Shown piece after piece: positions 1 through 5,479 of a stretch of 5,479 bases of DNA. Made by a program: the position numbers and the translations under genes. Under the pieces are notes generated by a model. The model worked only from the letters and a program-made list of their open reading frames with translations. It was not told the origin of the DNA and made no database searches. Origin of the DNA: Paludibacter sp. (GTDB lineage Bacteria; Bacteroidota; Bacteroidia; Bacteroidales; Paludibacteraceae); NCBI GenBank assembly GCA_009787075.1, contig WRGS01000112.1, positions 1-5,479 of the forward strand, read 5' to 3'. Numbering within the stretch: the stretch's first letter is position 1; each line of letters begins with the position of its first letter.

Positions 1-603
1 CGCACTGTGCTTGAAGTAATGCGCCAACCTCTTGAGGACAGAAAAATCTGTGTTTCGCGCGCCAAATTTTCCATAGAATATCCTGCAAGTTTTATGCTTG
101 TGGCTTCAATGAATCCATGTCCTTGCGGTTACTACAATCACCCCAACAAAGAATGTGTTTGCGCTCCGGGCGCGGTACAGAAGTACTTGAGTAGGATTTC
201 CGGTCCTCTTTTGGATAGAATTGATATTCATATTGAGATAATTCCTGTGCCTTTTGAAAAACTTTCGGAGTTGCGGGAGTCTGAAAGTAGCGCGGCAGTG
301 CGCGAGCGCGTAATTGCAGCGCGGCAAATTCAGCAGGAGCGTTTTGCTGATGTGGAAGGCGTGTATTGCAATGCGCAAATGAGTTCCAAGCAACTTCGCA
401 CTTATGCAATTCCCGATGAAGCAGGCACGCAACTGCTGAGAAATGCGATGAAGCGGCTTAATCTTTCTGCCCGCGCTTATGATAGAATTTTGAAAGTTGC
501 CCGTACTATTGCCGATTTAAATGCATTGCAAAACATTGAATCACAACATATTGCTGAAGCAATTAATTACCGAAATTTAGATAGAGAAGGTTGGGCTGGA
601 TAA
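1..603 (+). CDS. comM: ComM/YifB-family AAA+ ATPase (Mg-chelatase-like), 3' part
   Basis: This is the C-terminal 200 residues of a ComM/YifB protein, usually about 500 residues; the reading frame is open from base 1, so the 5' end lies outside the window. In naturally transformable bacteria ComM is a hexameric helicase that aids branch migration during recombination of incoming DNA; in Bacteroidota its role is less clear. The fragment opens in the AAA+ core (VLEVMRQPLEDRK, residues 3-15). It then shows the family cysteine signature NPCPCG (38-43) with a second CxC at 52-54. The RISGPLLDRIDIH segment (65-77) carries arginines expected to act across subunits. The C-terminal Mg-chelatase domain covers about 105-198, with the helical motif LSARAYDRILKVARTIADL just past its middle. 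It ends YRNLDREGWAG, a normal family terminus, so the 3' end is intact. Walker A and B motifs are not in the window. G+C is about 47% in bases 1-360, well above the genes on the other strand. The gene is convergent with the export operon and probably unrelated to it. Confidence 0.95.
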   Translation, partial: RTVLEVMRQPLEDRKICVSRAKFSIEYPASFMLVASMNPCPCGYYNHPNKECVCAPGAVQKYLSRISGPLLDRIDIHIEIIPVPFEKLSELRESESSAAVRERVIAARQIQQERFADVEGVYCNAQMSSKQLRTYAIPDEAGTQLLRNAMKRLNLSARAYDRILKVARTIADLNALQNIESQHIAEAINYRNLDREGWAG

Positions 604-1328
604 TAATTAAAATTTTCCGCCTGCGATAAAACGTCAATTTTGCCAATATCAAGCATTTTGAAATCAGGCGGAATATAGGCTTTAATACATTGATTTTTTG
701 TATTTTGCAAATAAAAATCTGTCAATGAAAATTTTGCTTGCGGCATTTTTTCCAAAAAATCAAAAACTTTCGGCGAGAGGATTTGAATTCCTGCAAATGC
801 TAATCTCTTTAAATTATTAATATTCTGCAAATTAGCAGGTTTTACTTCATTTGCGGCAGTATTTATCCAGCCTTGTAAATAATTATTTTCATCAAACAGG
901 AAATAACGCTGCGTTTGCCGCCCGCTTACAACGAGTGTAGCCAAAACATTGTTTTTCAAATGATTGGCATAAAGTTTTGCAAAATCAACATTTGAAAAAA
1001 TATCAACATTATGCACTAAAAACGGTTTGTTGTCGCTGAAAAACCACGCTGCTTTACGCAAGCCTCCGCCTGTATCAAGCAGTGCATCGCGTTCGTCGGA
1101 AATGGTAATTTTTATGCCAAAATTATTGTTTTTATTTAAAAAATCAATAATTTGTTCGCCAAAATGGTAAATGTTAATGATAATTTCATTAACATTTACC
1201 ATTTTCATTTTTAAAATAATATGTTCCAAAAGCGGTTTTTCACCTATCGGCACAAGCGCTTTCGGCATAGCGTCTGTCAACGGCTTGAGGCGTGTGCCAA
1301 GTCCTGCGGCAAAAATCATTGCTTTCAT
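567..1328 (-). CDS. Sugar-1-phosphate nucleotidyltransferase (NTP_transferase family)
   Basis: The 253-residue cytoplasmic enzyme is predicted to join a nucleoside triphosphate and a sugar 1-phosphate to give an NDP-sugar and pyrophosphate. The N-terminal signature AAGLGTRLKPLT (7-18) followed by PKALVPIGEKP (22-32) is the nucleotide-binding loop of the family. LLDTGGGLRKA (83-93) matches the sugar/base-binding segment. HNVDI (106-110) holds the expected metal-binding aspartate D109, and MLDIGKID (225-232) supplies the second conserved Asp (D227). Its length suits the short, single-domain MurU/mannose-1-phosphate guanylyltransferase-like group; the base and sugar cannot be told from sequence. 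The ATG overlaps the kinase TGA by one base (TGATG at 1326-1330), which implies translational coupling and membership of the export operon. The last 12 codons, including the stop, overlap the comM 3' end in antisense, giving a short tail (about 240-253) beyond the usual family end. A 45-bp palindrome lies within codons 42-56. MurU-type homologues often sit beside an AmgK-like sugar kinase, but none is present here, so a role in exopolysaccharide precursor supply is inferred from context. Confidence 0.9.
   Translation of the reverse strand: MKAMIFAAGLGTRLKPLTDAMPKALVPIGEKPLLEHIILKMKMVNVNEIIINIYHFGEQIIDFLNKNNNFGIKITISDERDALLDTGGGLRKAAWFFSDNKPFLVHNVDIFSNVDFAKLYANHLKNNVLATLVVSGRQTQRYFLFDENNYLQGWINTAANEVKPANLQNINNLKRLAFAGIQILSPKVFDFLEKMPQAKFSLTDFYLQNTKNQCIKAYIPPDFKMLDIGKIDVLSQAENFNYYPAQPSLSKFR
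1161..1205. repeat. 45-bp palindrome: 20-bp perfect inverted repeat, 5-nt loop
   Basis: Bases 1161-1180 are the exact reverse complement of bases 1186-1205, separated by the five bases TAATT. Neither the flanking bases nor the loop extend the pairing. The element lies wholly within the nucleotidyltransferase gene and covers exactly codons 42-56 (K42 to F56), so both arms are translated. As RNA it would form a 20-bp hairpin about 120 nt into that cistron. There is no G+C-rich stem with a following U-run, so it does not look like an intrinsic terminator. Confidence 0.95.
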
Positions 1329-3721
1329 CAGATTTCTGCATCGTCGGAATAATATTTTTTACGCTGTTCGGTTTCGCGGCGTTTTGATTTTGAGAAATAA
1401 TAATAACCATACGCGCCGTATTCACCATATTTTCCGTATTTTCCGTAATAATTACCTCTATTAACGTCTGTATCATTGAGAACAGAATATATTTTGGTAA
1501 TTTTATCGGCTTTCAATTGTACGAGAATGCGTTTTACAAAAGATTTGTTGGTTTTATTTTGCCGAACAACGAACAGATTAATATCTGCAACTGTCATCAG
1601 CGAATATGCATCGGCAACTAACCCGACAGGGCTTGTATCCATAATGATAAATTCGTAACGCTGGCGCAGGATTTCAAATACTTCTTTGAGTTTTTCAGAA
1701 CGCACCAACTCGCCCGGATTTGGCGGAACTGTACCGCCTGATATAATATCAAAATCAATTCCGTCAATTCGCGTAATAGCTTCATCTATAGTACATTCGC
1801 CTATTAAATAATCGGTAATTCCATATTTTGACGTTGCATTAAATTCTCTGAGAACAGATGGCTTGCGAATATCCATATCTATCAGAAGCGTTTTTCGTTG
1901 CGTGAGTGCATAAACAGATGCCAGATTGGTTGCAAAATAAGTTTTTCCGTCTCCGCTTTCGGTGGAAGTAACCAAAATCAACATTTTTTCTTTCCGCTGA
2001 ACAATAAATTCTATGCGCGTGCGGATTACGCGGAACATTTCTGTAAATGACGAACGCGGATTTTGGGCGGCAAGAGCAGGATTAGTGCGTTTTGAATGTC
2101 TTATAGAGCCGATATTTGGGAAATAAGTCAATTTTTCGAGTTCATCGCTATTGCGGATTGTATTATTTAATAATTCTTTTAAAATAATTAAAAGCAAAGG
2201 AATAATCAAGCCAATGGCAAGCCACTTGCTTATAGTTTTCGATTTTTCGTTTCCATTTCTGATGCCCATTTGCCGAGCACGGTCAAGAATTTCGTCATCG
2301 GCAGAGTTTGAGGCTTTTTGAATTGATGCCTCAGCGCGTTTTTGCAGAAAATAAGTGTAATAATTGTCATCAACTTTATATTTTCGCTCATAAGAACGCA
2401 TTGCCTGTTCTTGCTGAGGCAAAGCGTACATATTTTGCCGCGCCTCGTTCATTTGACGTTCCAAATTATTTTTCTGTACATTTAAAGCAGTACGCATTGA
2501 TTTTATTGATTCAAAAATGCCGCTTTTGGTCATTTGAATTTCGCGCGTGTATTGAGCATAATAAGGATTATCAATAGGGAAAGATTTACGTTTGACAATT
2601 AATTCATTAATCCGATTGACAGAGGCATTGAGCAGCGGTTCAGACCATCCATAACTTGATGGAGCCATAATAGAATCCTGCTGAATATTTCTATTCAAAT
2701 AATCGGAAAGTAAATTCAAATATACTTCGCGTTGCAGCAATTCATCGAGCGAAGCGCGTGCAGCAGTCATTTTTCCCATAACATCTGACGACATTGTTGC
2801 GGTATTGATGATTTGATGTTGCTGGCGGTATTGATTCAGATTGTCTTCCGAACTTGAAAGCGACTGCGAAATATCGTTCATTTGTTCGTCAATAAAGTTG
2901 ATTGTACGCGTTGCAACTTCATTTTTTTTGTCCAATCCGCTTGCAATATAAATATCAGAAAGTTTATTTATAAAATCAATATCGCGTTTTGGAGTTGCCC
3001 CCGACAGCGACAAAGACATAATCGAAGATGCATCGGAAAGCATATTAACGTTTAAACGTCCCGAAAATTCGCTAATCAAACTTGCGCGGTCGAGAAAACG
3101 AAAATAAATTTCGCGTTTTTGTCCATTGGAATTATCGTTAATTGTTATATAAAACGAATTGAACTGAACAGGTTCTCCAAAGTGCCCTGTAATTACAACA
3201 GGTTTTTCACCTTCTGCCGTATGATCGGGCTGAATGGCAAATGTTCCATCGCCATTGAGCGTAAGTTTGTAATATTTTCCATAGGCATTTGGCGCAAGGT
3301 AAGTATAAGTAATGGAAACTGGGGATGTTCCGTACAAATTATTTGTTTTAAAACGTCCACGCGAAGTATATTCAACGGTAAAATTGGGTAAACTGTCAAT
3401 TACGCGCCCGATAAAGTCGTGCGAGCGAATGATATAACTTTGGTTGTCGTATTTTGTATAACTTTGTTGAACGCCGAAGCCGCGCATAAAGAACTGGTCG
3501 CGCGTTGCCGACTGCCCGCCAATAAGAATTGTTCCTTGCGTGTTGTAATAGGGAATCCATTTGCGGTTTTGCCACCATGCATAGCCCATAGCAAGCAGAA
3601 CAAAAAGAACAAACAAATACCAATGCCTGATGATTAATATTACCCATTTCATCAAATCGAACCCCGATTGTTCGTCCGAAAACATAACCTGTTGATTTTG
3701 TATATCTTGATTGTTTTCCAT
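1328..3721 (-). CDS. Wzc-like polysaccharide co-polymerase / BY-family tyrosine autokinase
   Basis: The 797-residue inner-membrane protein joins a Wzz-type chain-length domain to a bacterial tyrosine kinase, as in E. coli Wzc (720 residues). It should control polymer length and couple synthesis to the OPX channel through cycles of autophosphorylation. Order: short cytoplasmic N-terminus; membrane helix 1 (about 26-50); large periplasmic region (about 51-498) with a beta-rich part to about 235 and helical or coiled-coil stretches (about 270-475); membrane helix 2 (about 499-516); cytoplasmic kinase. The oligomerisation motif ExxRxxR is E561/R564/R567. Walker A is STESGDGKT (586-594, K593), Walker A' is LLIDMDIRKP (612-621, D615 and D617), and Walker B is FIIMDTSP (691-698, D695). 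All catalytic motifs look intact. The C-terminus holds 11 tyrosines between 758 and 791, the expected autophosphorylation cluster. The ATG at 3719-3721 is preceded by an A-rich leader without Shine-Dalgarno, as usual in Bacteroidota. It lies 82 bp after the second OPX gene and shares a base with the nucleotidyltransferase start. No partner phosphatase (Wzb-like or PHP-type) is in the window. Confidence 0.95.
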   Translation of the reverse strand: MENNQDIQNQQVMFSDEQSGFDLMKWVILIIRHWYLFVLFVLLAMGYAWWQNRKWIPYYNTQGTILIGGQSATRDQFFMRGFGVQQSYTKYDNQSYIIRSHDFIGRVIDSLPNFTVEYTSRGRFKTNNLYGTSPVSITYTYLAPNAYGKYYKLTLNGDGTFAIQPDHTAEGEKPVVITGHFGEPVQFNSFYITINDNSNGQKREIYFRFLDRASLISEFSGRLNVNMLSDASSIMSLSLSGATPKRDIDFINKLSDIYIASGLDKKNEVATRTINFIDEQMNDISQSLSSSEDNLNQYRQQHQIINTATMSSDVMGKMTAARASLDELLQREVYLNLLSDYLNRNIQQDSIMAPSSYGWSEPLLNASVNRINELIVKRKSFPIDNPYYAQYTREIQMTKSGIFESIKSMRTALNVQKNNLERQMNEARQNMYALPQQEQAMRSYERKYKVDDNYYTYFLQKRAEASIQKASNSADDEILDRARQMGIRNGNEKSKTISKWLAIGLIIPLLLIILKELLNNTIRNSDELEKLTYFPNIGSIRHSKRTNPALAAQNPRSSFTEMFRVIRTRIEFIVQRKEKMLILVTSTESGDGKTYFATNLASVYALTQRKTLLIDMDIRKPSVLREFNATSKYGITDYLIGECTIDEAITRIDGIDFDIISGGTVPPNPGELVRSEKLKEVFEILRQRYEFIIMDTSPVGLVADAYSLMTVADINLFVVRQNKTNKSFVKRILVQLKADKITKIYSVLNDTDVNRGNYYGKYGKYGEYGAYGYYYFSKSKRRETEQRKKYYSDDAEI
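1403..1447 (-). repeat. Five 9-bp tandem units coding for Tyr-Gly-X in the kinase tail
   Basis: Residues 759-773 of the tyrosine kinase read YGK YGK YGE YGA YGY, five nine-base units in frame. The first two units are identical at the DNA level (TACGGAAAA twice) and the others differ by a few bases. The units supply five of the eleven tyrosines in the autophosphorylation tail. Being short, in-frame and partly identical, they could gain or lose whole units by slippage without a frameshift; that is inference. Confidence 0.8.
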
Positions 3722-3803
3722 GTTTTGTTTTAAAAAAATTTATTTTAATGAATTATATTCGTAAATCAATAATTTTGAATTTCAAAAATTTTTAAATTTA
3801 TAA
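3722..3803 (-). other. 82-bp AT-rich spacer between second OPX gene and kinase gene
   Basis: This spacer contains no open reading frame of note, no TAnnTTTG promoter match on the operon strand and no convincing terminator. It holds a small 7-bp inverted repeat with a one-base centre (TTTTGAA/TTCAAAA, 3773-3787), which is unremarkable in such AT-rich DNA. Just before the kinase ATG the operon-strand leader is A-rich (AAAACAAAAC), as is usual for translation starts in Bacteroidota. Read-through from the upstream genes is the simplest reading. Confidence 0.5.
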
Positions 3804-4559
3804 TTATTTTAAAAGTAAAATTGTTGCCAAAAAGTTGAAAGTAGAAGTAATCAATGTCAGTGTTGCGCCAAAATTTTGTACTTTGTAAAAACTTTGAGGG
3901 TCGCGCCTGACGTAAATCACGTCATTGGGATAGATGTAATAATATTCGGAATTAATAATTGATTTGGGTCGCAGGTCGAATTCAATAACTTTTGACGAGC
4001 CGTCGGGTTGTTGCCGCAAAATTTTAACATGTTTGCGGTCGCCAATCACATTAATCAGTCCTGTTTGAGCCAATGCCTGAAAAATATTCATTCTATCCTT
4101 ATAAATATAAAATTCGCTGTTGCCAATATCTCCAACCGTATAAAAATTATTATTTGCCAAAGCAATTTTTACTGTTGCATCGGGGATAATTGACCGCAAC
4201 CGCCGCTGCATTTCCTTTTCAGCATCAGGCAAAGTAAGCCCGCCGATTTTTATCCCTTTAACATAAGGAATATCAATTGTTCCATCCTGATAAATACGAT
4301 ATGTAATCATATTATCTGTGCCGAGTCCAAGTCCGCTTGCATTATTGCTTGTGCCGCCAAAAATTTTTGCCGATTCATCAACAGAAATTATTCGGTAAAT
4401 AATTGCATCGTTAGGACGCAAATGATATGCTTTGAATGCAACGGAATCGTATATCGGTAAATAATTGCTCGTTTGCAGCAATGCCTTATCGCGGTAAGTG
4501 TAGCACGAAGTAAGCGCAAAAACGGTAAAAATGATTATATAAAAACTTTTTTTCAACAT
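3804..4559 (-). CDS. Polysaccharide export outer-membrane lipoprotein (OPX/Wza family), second copy
   Basis: The 251-residue lipoprotein is predicted to oligomerise into the outer-membrane/periplasmic channel through which capsule or exopolysaccharide leaves the cell. The ATG at 4557-4559 opens a signal peptide MLKKSFYIIIFTVFALTSC with lipobox LTSC and lipidated C19. The polysaccharide export domain covers about 45-135, beginning YHLRPNDAIIYRI. A Gly/Asn-rich loop lies at about 66-82, and the beta segment YQDGTIDIPYVG-like (90-101) is typical of the family. One SLBB-type domain follows (about 139-217), ending with the family segment IINSE-YYI-PND-IYV. A hydrophobic C-terminal helix (about 230-250) corresponds in position to the helix that crosses the outer membrane in Wza. 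At 251 residues it is shorter than E. coli Wza (about 380), with one SLBB repeat, as is common in Bacteroidota. It is clearly related to the gene 57 bp upstream, and the co-polymerase gene follows 82 bp downstream. Function is confident at family level; which polymer it exports is unknown. Confidence 0.93.
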   Translation of the reverse strand: MLKKSFYIIIFTVFALTSCYTYRDKALLQTSNYLPIYDSVAFKAYHLRPNDAIIYRIISVDESAKIFGGTSNNASGLGLGTDNMITYRIYQDGTIDIPYVKGIKIGGLTLPDAEKEMQRRLRSIIPDATVKIALANNNFYTVGDIGNSEFYIYKDRMNIFQALAQTGLINVIGDRKHVKILRQQPDGSSKVIEFDLRPKSIINSEYYYIYPNDVIYVRRDPQSFYKVQNFGATLTLITSTFNFLATILLLK

Positions 4560-4616
4560 AATTTCTTATTTATTTCAAGATTTTCCAATATTCCAAATTA
4601 TTTTTTAAATGGTAAA
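4560..4616 (-). other. 57-bp AT-rich spacer between the two OPX genes
   Basis: The spacer is almost entirely A and T. No TAnnTTTG element or terminator-like hairpin was found on the operon strand. The two OPX genes are therefore most simply read as parts of one transcript. Confidence 0.5.
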
Positions 4617-5411
4617 TTATTTTGTTTTTGTCAATTTGTAAACCCAAAATCCAAAAGAGTAAGTTGTTAATACAAAAGAAAATAGTCCTGTCAACGAAGT
4701 AATTCCGAAAAATTGTTGCCGCAAAGTTGGAACATATAAAATATCATTTGGTTCAATATAATAAAACTCCGAGTTTATTATTTCAATGCTTCGCAAATCA
4801 AAAGATTTTATCACGGTTTTTCCATCTATTTCTCTTATTAACTGAATTTTACCTCTATCGCTGTATTGCCCCAAATCGCCTGTCATTGCCAAGGCTTCAA
4901 AAACCGTCAATTTTTCTTTAGTTATTGGGAAACGCCCAGAGTTTCCTTCGCCAATAACGCTGAAATATTTTTTAACTATCTGAATATCAACAGAATATTC
5001 TGATAAAATCTTGACAAGTTTTTTCTCAATTTCGCGGCTTGCCTCGCGGACAGTTTTGCCTGCAAGCCTAATTTTACCTGAAAGCGGAAAATCAATATTT
5101 CCCTGCTGGTCAATCAGATAAGTGTATAAATCAGATGCAGCCGACTCGCCCCTGCGAATTGACTGCATATTATTGCCTACAACGGCAGACCCGTTAAGAA
5201 TTTCGGTTAAATTTTCATCAATGGAATAAACTCGGATATAAAGATAATCGCCGTTTTTGAGTTTATAATCACTAAACGAAAGCGAATCAACATATTCCTG
5301 AATGCCGCCGCCAGGTTTTTGCATATAATTAAGGTTTCGAGCAGTGATGCACGAACTTAAAATTGCACCGAAACACAAAGATAACACTATGTAATTCAAT
5401 AGTTTTCGCAT
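4617..5411 (-). CDS. Polysaccharide export outer-membrane lipoprotein (OPX/Wza family), first copy
   Basis: The 264-residue lipoprotein has the same architecture as its downstream neighbour. I place the start at the ATG at 5409-5411, giving a signal peptide MRKLLNYIVLSLCFGAILSSC with lipobox LSSC and lipidated C21. An in-frame TTG nine codons upstream (5436-5438) was rejected because it lies inside the putative -7 promoter element and would add residues before a normal lipoprotein signal. The export domain covers about 49-144 (YKLKNGDYLYIRVYSIDE at its start), with an Asn/Gly/Ser-rich loop at about 73-93. One SLBB-type domain (about 147-228) ends IINSEFYYIEPNDILYV. A hydrophobic C-terminal helix (about 236-258) is followed by a Lys-rich end, TKTK. 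Family knowledge makes it an octameric-type export channel subunit in the outer membrane. It shares the FDLR, IINSE and PND segments with the second OPX but differs over most of its length, so the duplication is not recent. It is the first gene of the operon visible here. Confidence 0.93.
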   Translation of the reverse strand: MRKLLNYIVLSLCFGAILSSCITARNLNYMQKPGGGIQEYVDSLSFSDYKLKNGDYLYIRVYSIDENLTEILNGSAVVGNNMQSIRRGESAASDLYTYLIDQQGNIDFPLSGKIRLAGKTVREASREIEKKLVKILSEYSVDIQIVKKYFSVIGEGNSGRFPITKEKLTVFEALAMTGDLGQYSDRGKIQLIREIDGKTVIKSFDLRSIEIINSEFYYIEPNDILYVPTLRQQFFGITSLTGLFSFVLTTYSFGFWVYKLTKTK

Positions 5412-5435
5412 AAAATTACAAAATAAAATTTTTTG

Positions 5436-5443
5436 CAAAGATA
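5436..5443 (-). promoter_or_regulatory. Putative Bacteroidota promoter -7 element for the export operon
   Basis: On the operon strand these bases read TATCTTTG, an exact match to the TAnnTTTG -7 consensus recognised by the primary sigma factor of Bacteroidota. It lies about 25 bases before the first OPX ATG, so the leader would be only about 20 nt and A/T-rich. A TTTG -33 box is not present; the nearest candidate is TTTA at 5462-5465, 18 bases upstream of the -7 element. The intervening bases include an A10 run. The -7 match is seen directly; activity is inference, since an eight-base motif with four fixed T/G positions can occur by chance. Confidence 0.55.
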
Positions 5444-5446
5444 ATA

Positions 5447-5456
5447 TTTTTTTTTT
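5447..5456 (-). repeat. A10 homopolymer in the promoter spacer
   Basis: Ten consecutive A residues on the operon strand (T on the + strand) lie just upstream of the putative -7 element and between it and the only -33 candidate. Such tracts bend DNA and are prone to length change during replication, so this one could alter promoter spacing. The tract is seen directly; any regulatory effect is inference. Confidence 0.6.
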
Positions 5457-5479
5457 ATTTATAAATTTTTTATGTTAAT

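Noticed and set aside
92..432. Reading frames of about 105 codons antisense to comM
   Set aside because: They lie opposite a well-conserved coding sequence, resemble no family I recognise, and have the biased make-up of shadow frames.
615..673. 9-bp inverted repeat (TTCCGCCTG/CAGGCGGAA) just after the comM stop, possible terminator
   Set aside because: The loop is about 41 nt and no T-run follows either arm; a 9-bp match at this distance is expected about once by chance in a window this size. Both arms are ordinary codons of the nucleotidyltransferase.
1120..1153. Second 9-bp inverted repeat (AAATTATTG/CAATAATTT) beside the large palindrome
   Set aside because: It is purely AT-rich apart from one base pair, has a 16-nt loop, and encodes a Lys/Asn/Phe-rich stretch; chance is enough to explain it.
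2176..2194. Inverted repeat CTTTTAA/TTAAAAG near the second membrane helix of the kinase
   Set aside because: Short, AT-rich and inside codons for Ile/Leu/Lys; no supporting context.
3773..3787. Small palindrome TTTTGAA-T-TTCAAAA in the spacer before the kinase gene, possible operator
   Set aside because: Seven-base AT-rich palindromes are common at this composition, and no promoter element accompanies it.
4607..4617. 11-base match (AAATGGTAAAT) to one arm of the 45-bp palindrome, possible second copy of an element
   Set aside because: Several 11-base matches are expected by chance between sites in a window of this size and composition, and the match does not extend.
5412..5438. N-terminal extension of the first OPX protein from an in-frame TTG start at 5436-5438
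   Set aside because: The TTG is part of the TATCTTTG promoter-like element, and the downstream ATG at 5409-5411 gives a compact lipoprotein signal peptide.

Overview
The window looks like chromosomal DNA from a member of the Bacteroidota, probably Bacteroidales-like. The grounds are AT-rich genes, A-rich leaders with no Shine-Dalgarno sequence, a TAnnTTTG-type -7 promoter element, and protein sequences typical of that phylum. The genus cannot be named from the sequence alone.

Layout. On the + strand, bases 1-603 hold the last 200 codons of a ComM/YifB-type AAA+ (Mg-chelatase-like) gene whose 5' part lies outside the window. Everything else is one compact block on the - strand, read from right to left. 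It starts with a promoter-like site near 5436-5443. Then come two tandem, divergent outer-membrane polysaccharide export lipoproteins (Wza/OPX family, 4617-5411 and 3804-4559). Next is a 797-residue Wzc-type polysaccharide co-polymerase fused to a BY-family tyrosine kinase (1328-3721). Last is a sugar-1-phosphate nucleotidyltransferase (567-1328), which shares one base with the kinase stop codon. Its 3' end runs 37 bp into the 3' end of comM in convergent orientation.

Function. The four - strand genes form the envelope-spanning part of a Wzx/Wzy-type capsule or exopolysaccharide machine. The inner-membrane co-polymerase/kinase should set chain length and gate export, the OPX lipoproteins should form the outer-membrane channel, and the nucleotidyltransferase should make an activated sugar. 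No glycosyltransferase, flippase, polymerase or tyrosine phosphatase lies in the window, so the polymer is unknown.

No tRNA, rRNA, CRISPR array or transposase was seen. The most unusual DNA feature is a 45-bp palindrome (20-bp perfect arms, 5-nt loop) inside the nucleotidyltransferase gene, spanning exactly 15 codons. Others are the tandem OPX pair, a five-unit Tyr-Gly repeat in the kinase tail, an A10 tract next to the operon's -7 element, and a clear drop in G+C from comM to the export operon. I found no convincing new system; the block is a recognisable export operon with some odd details.
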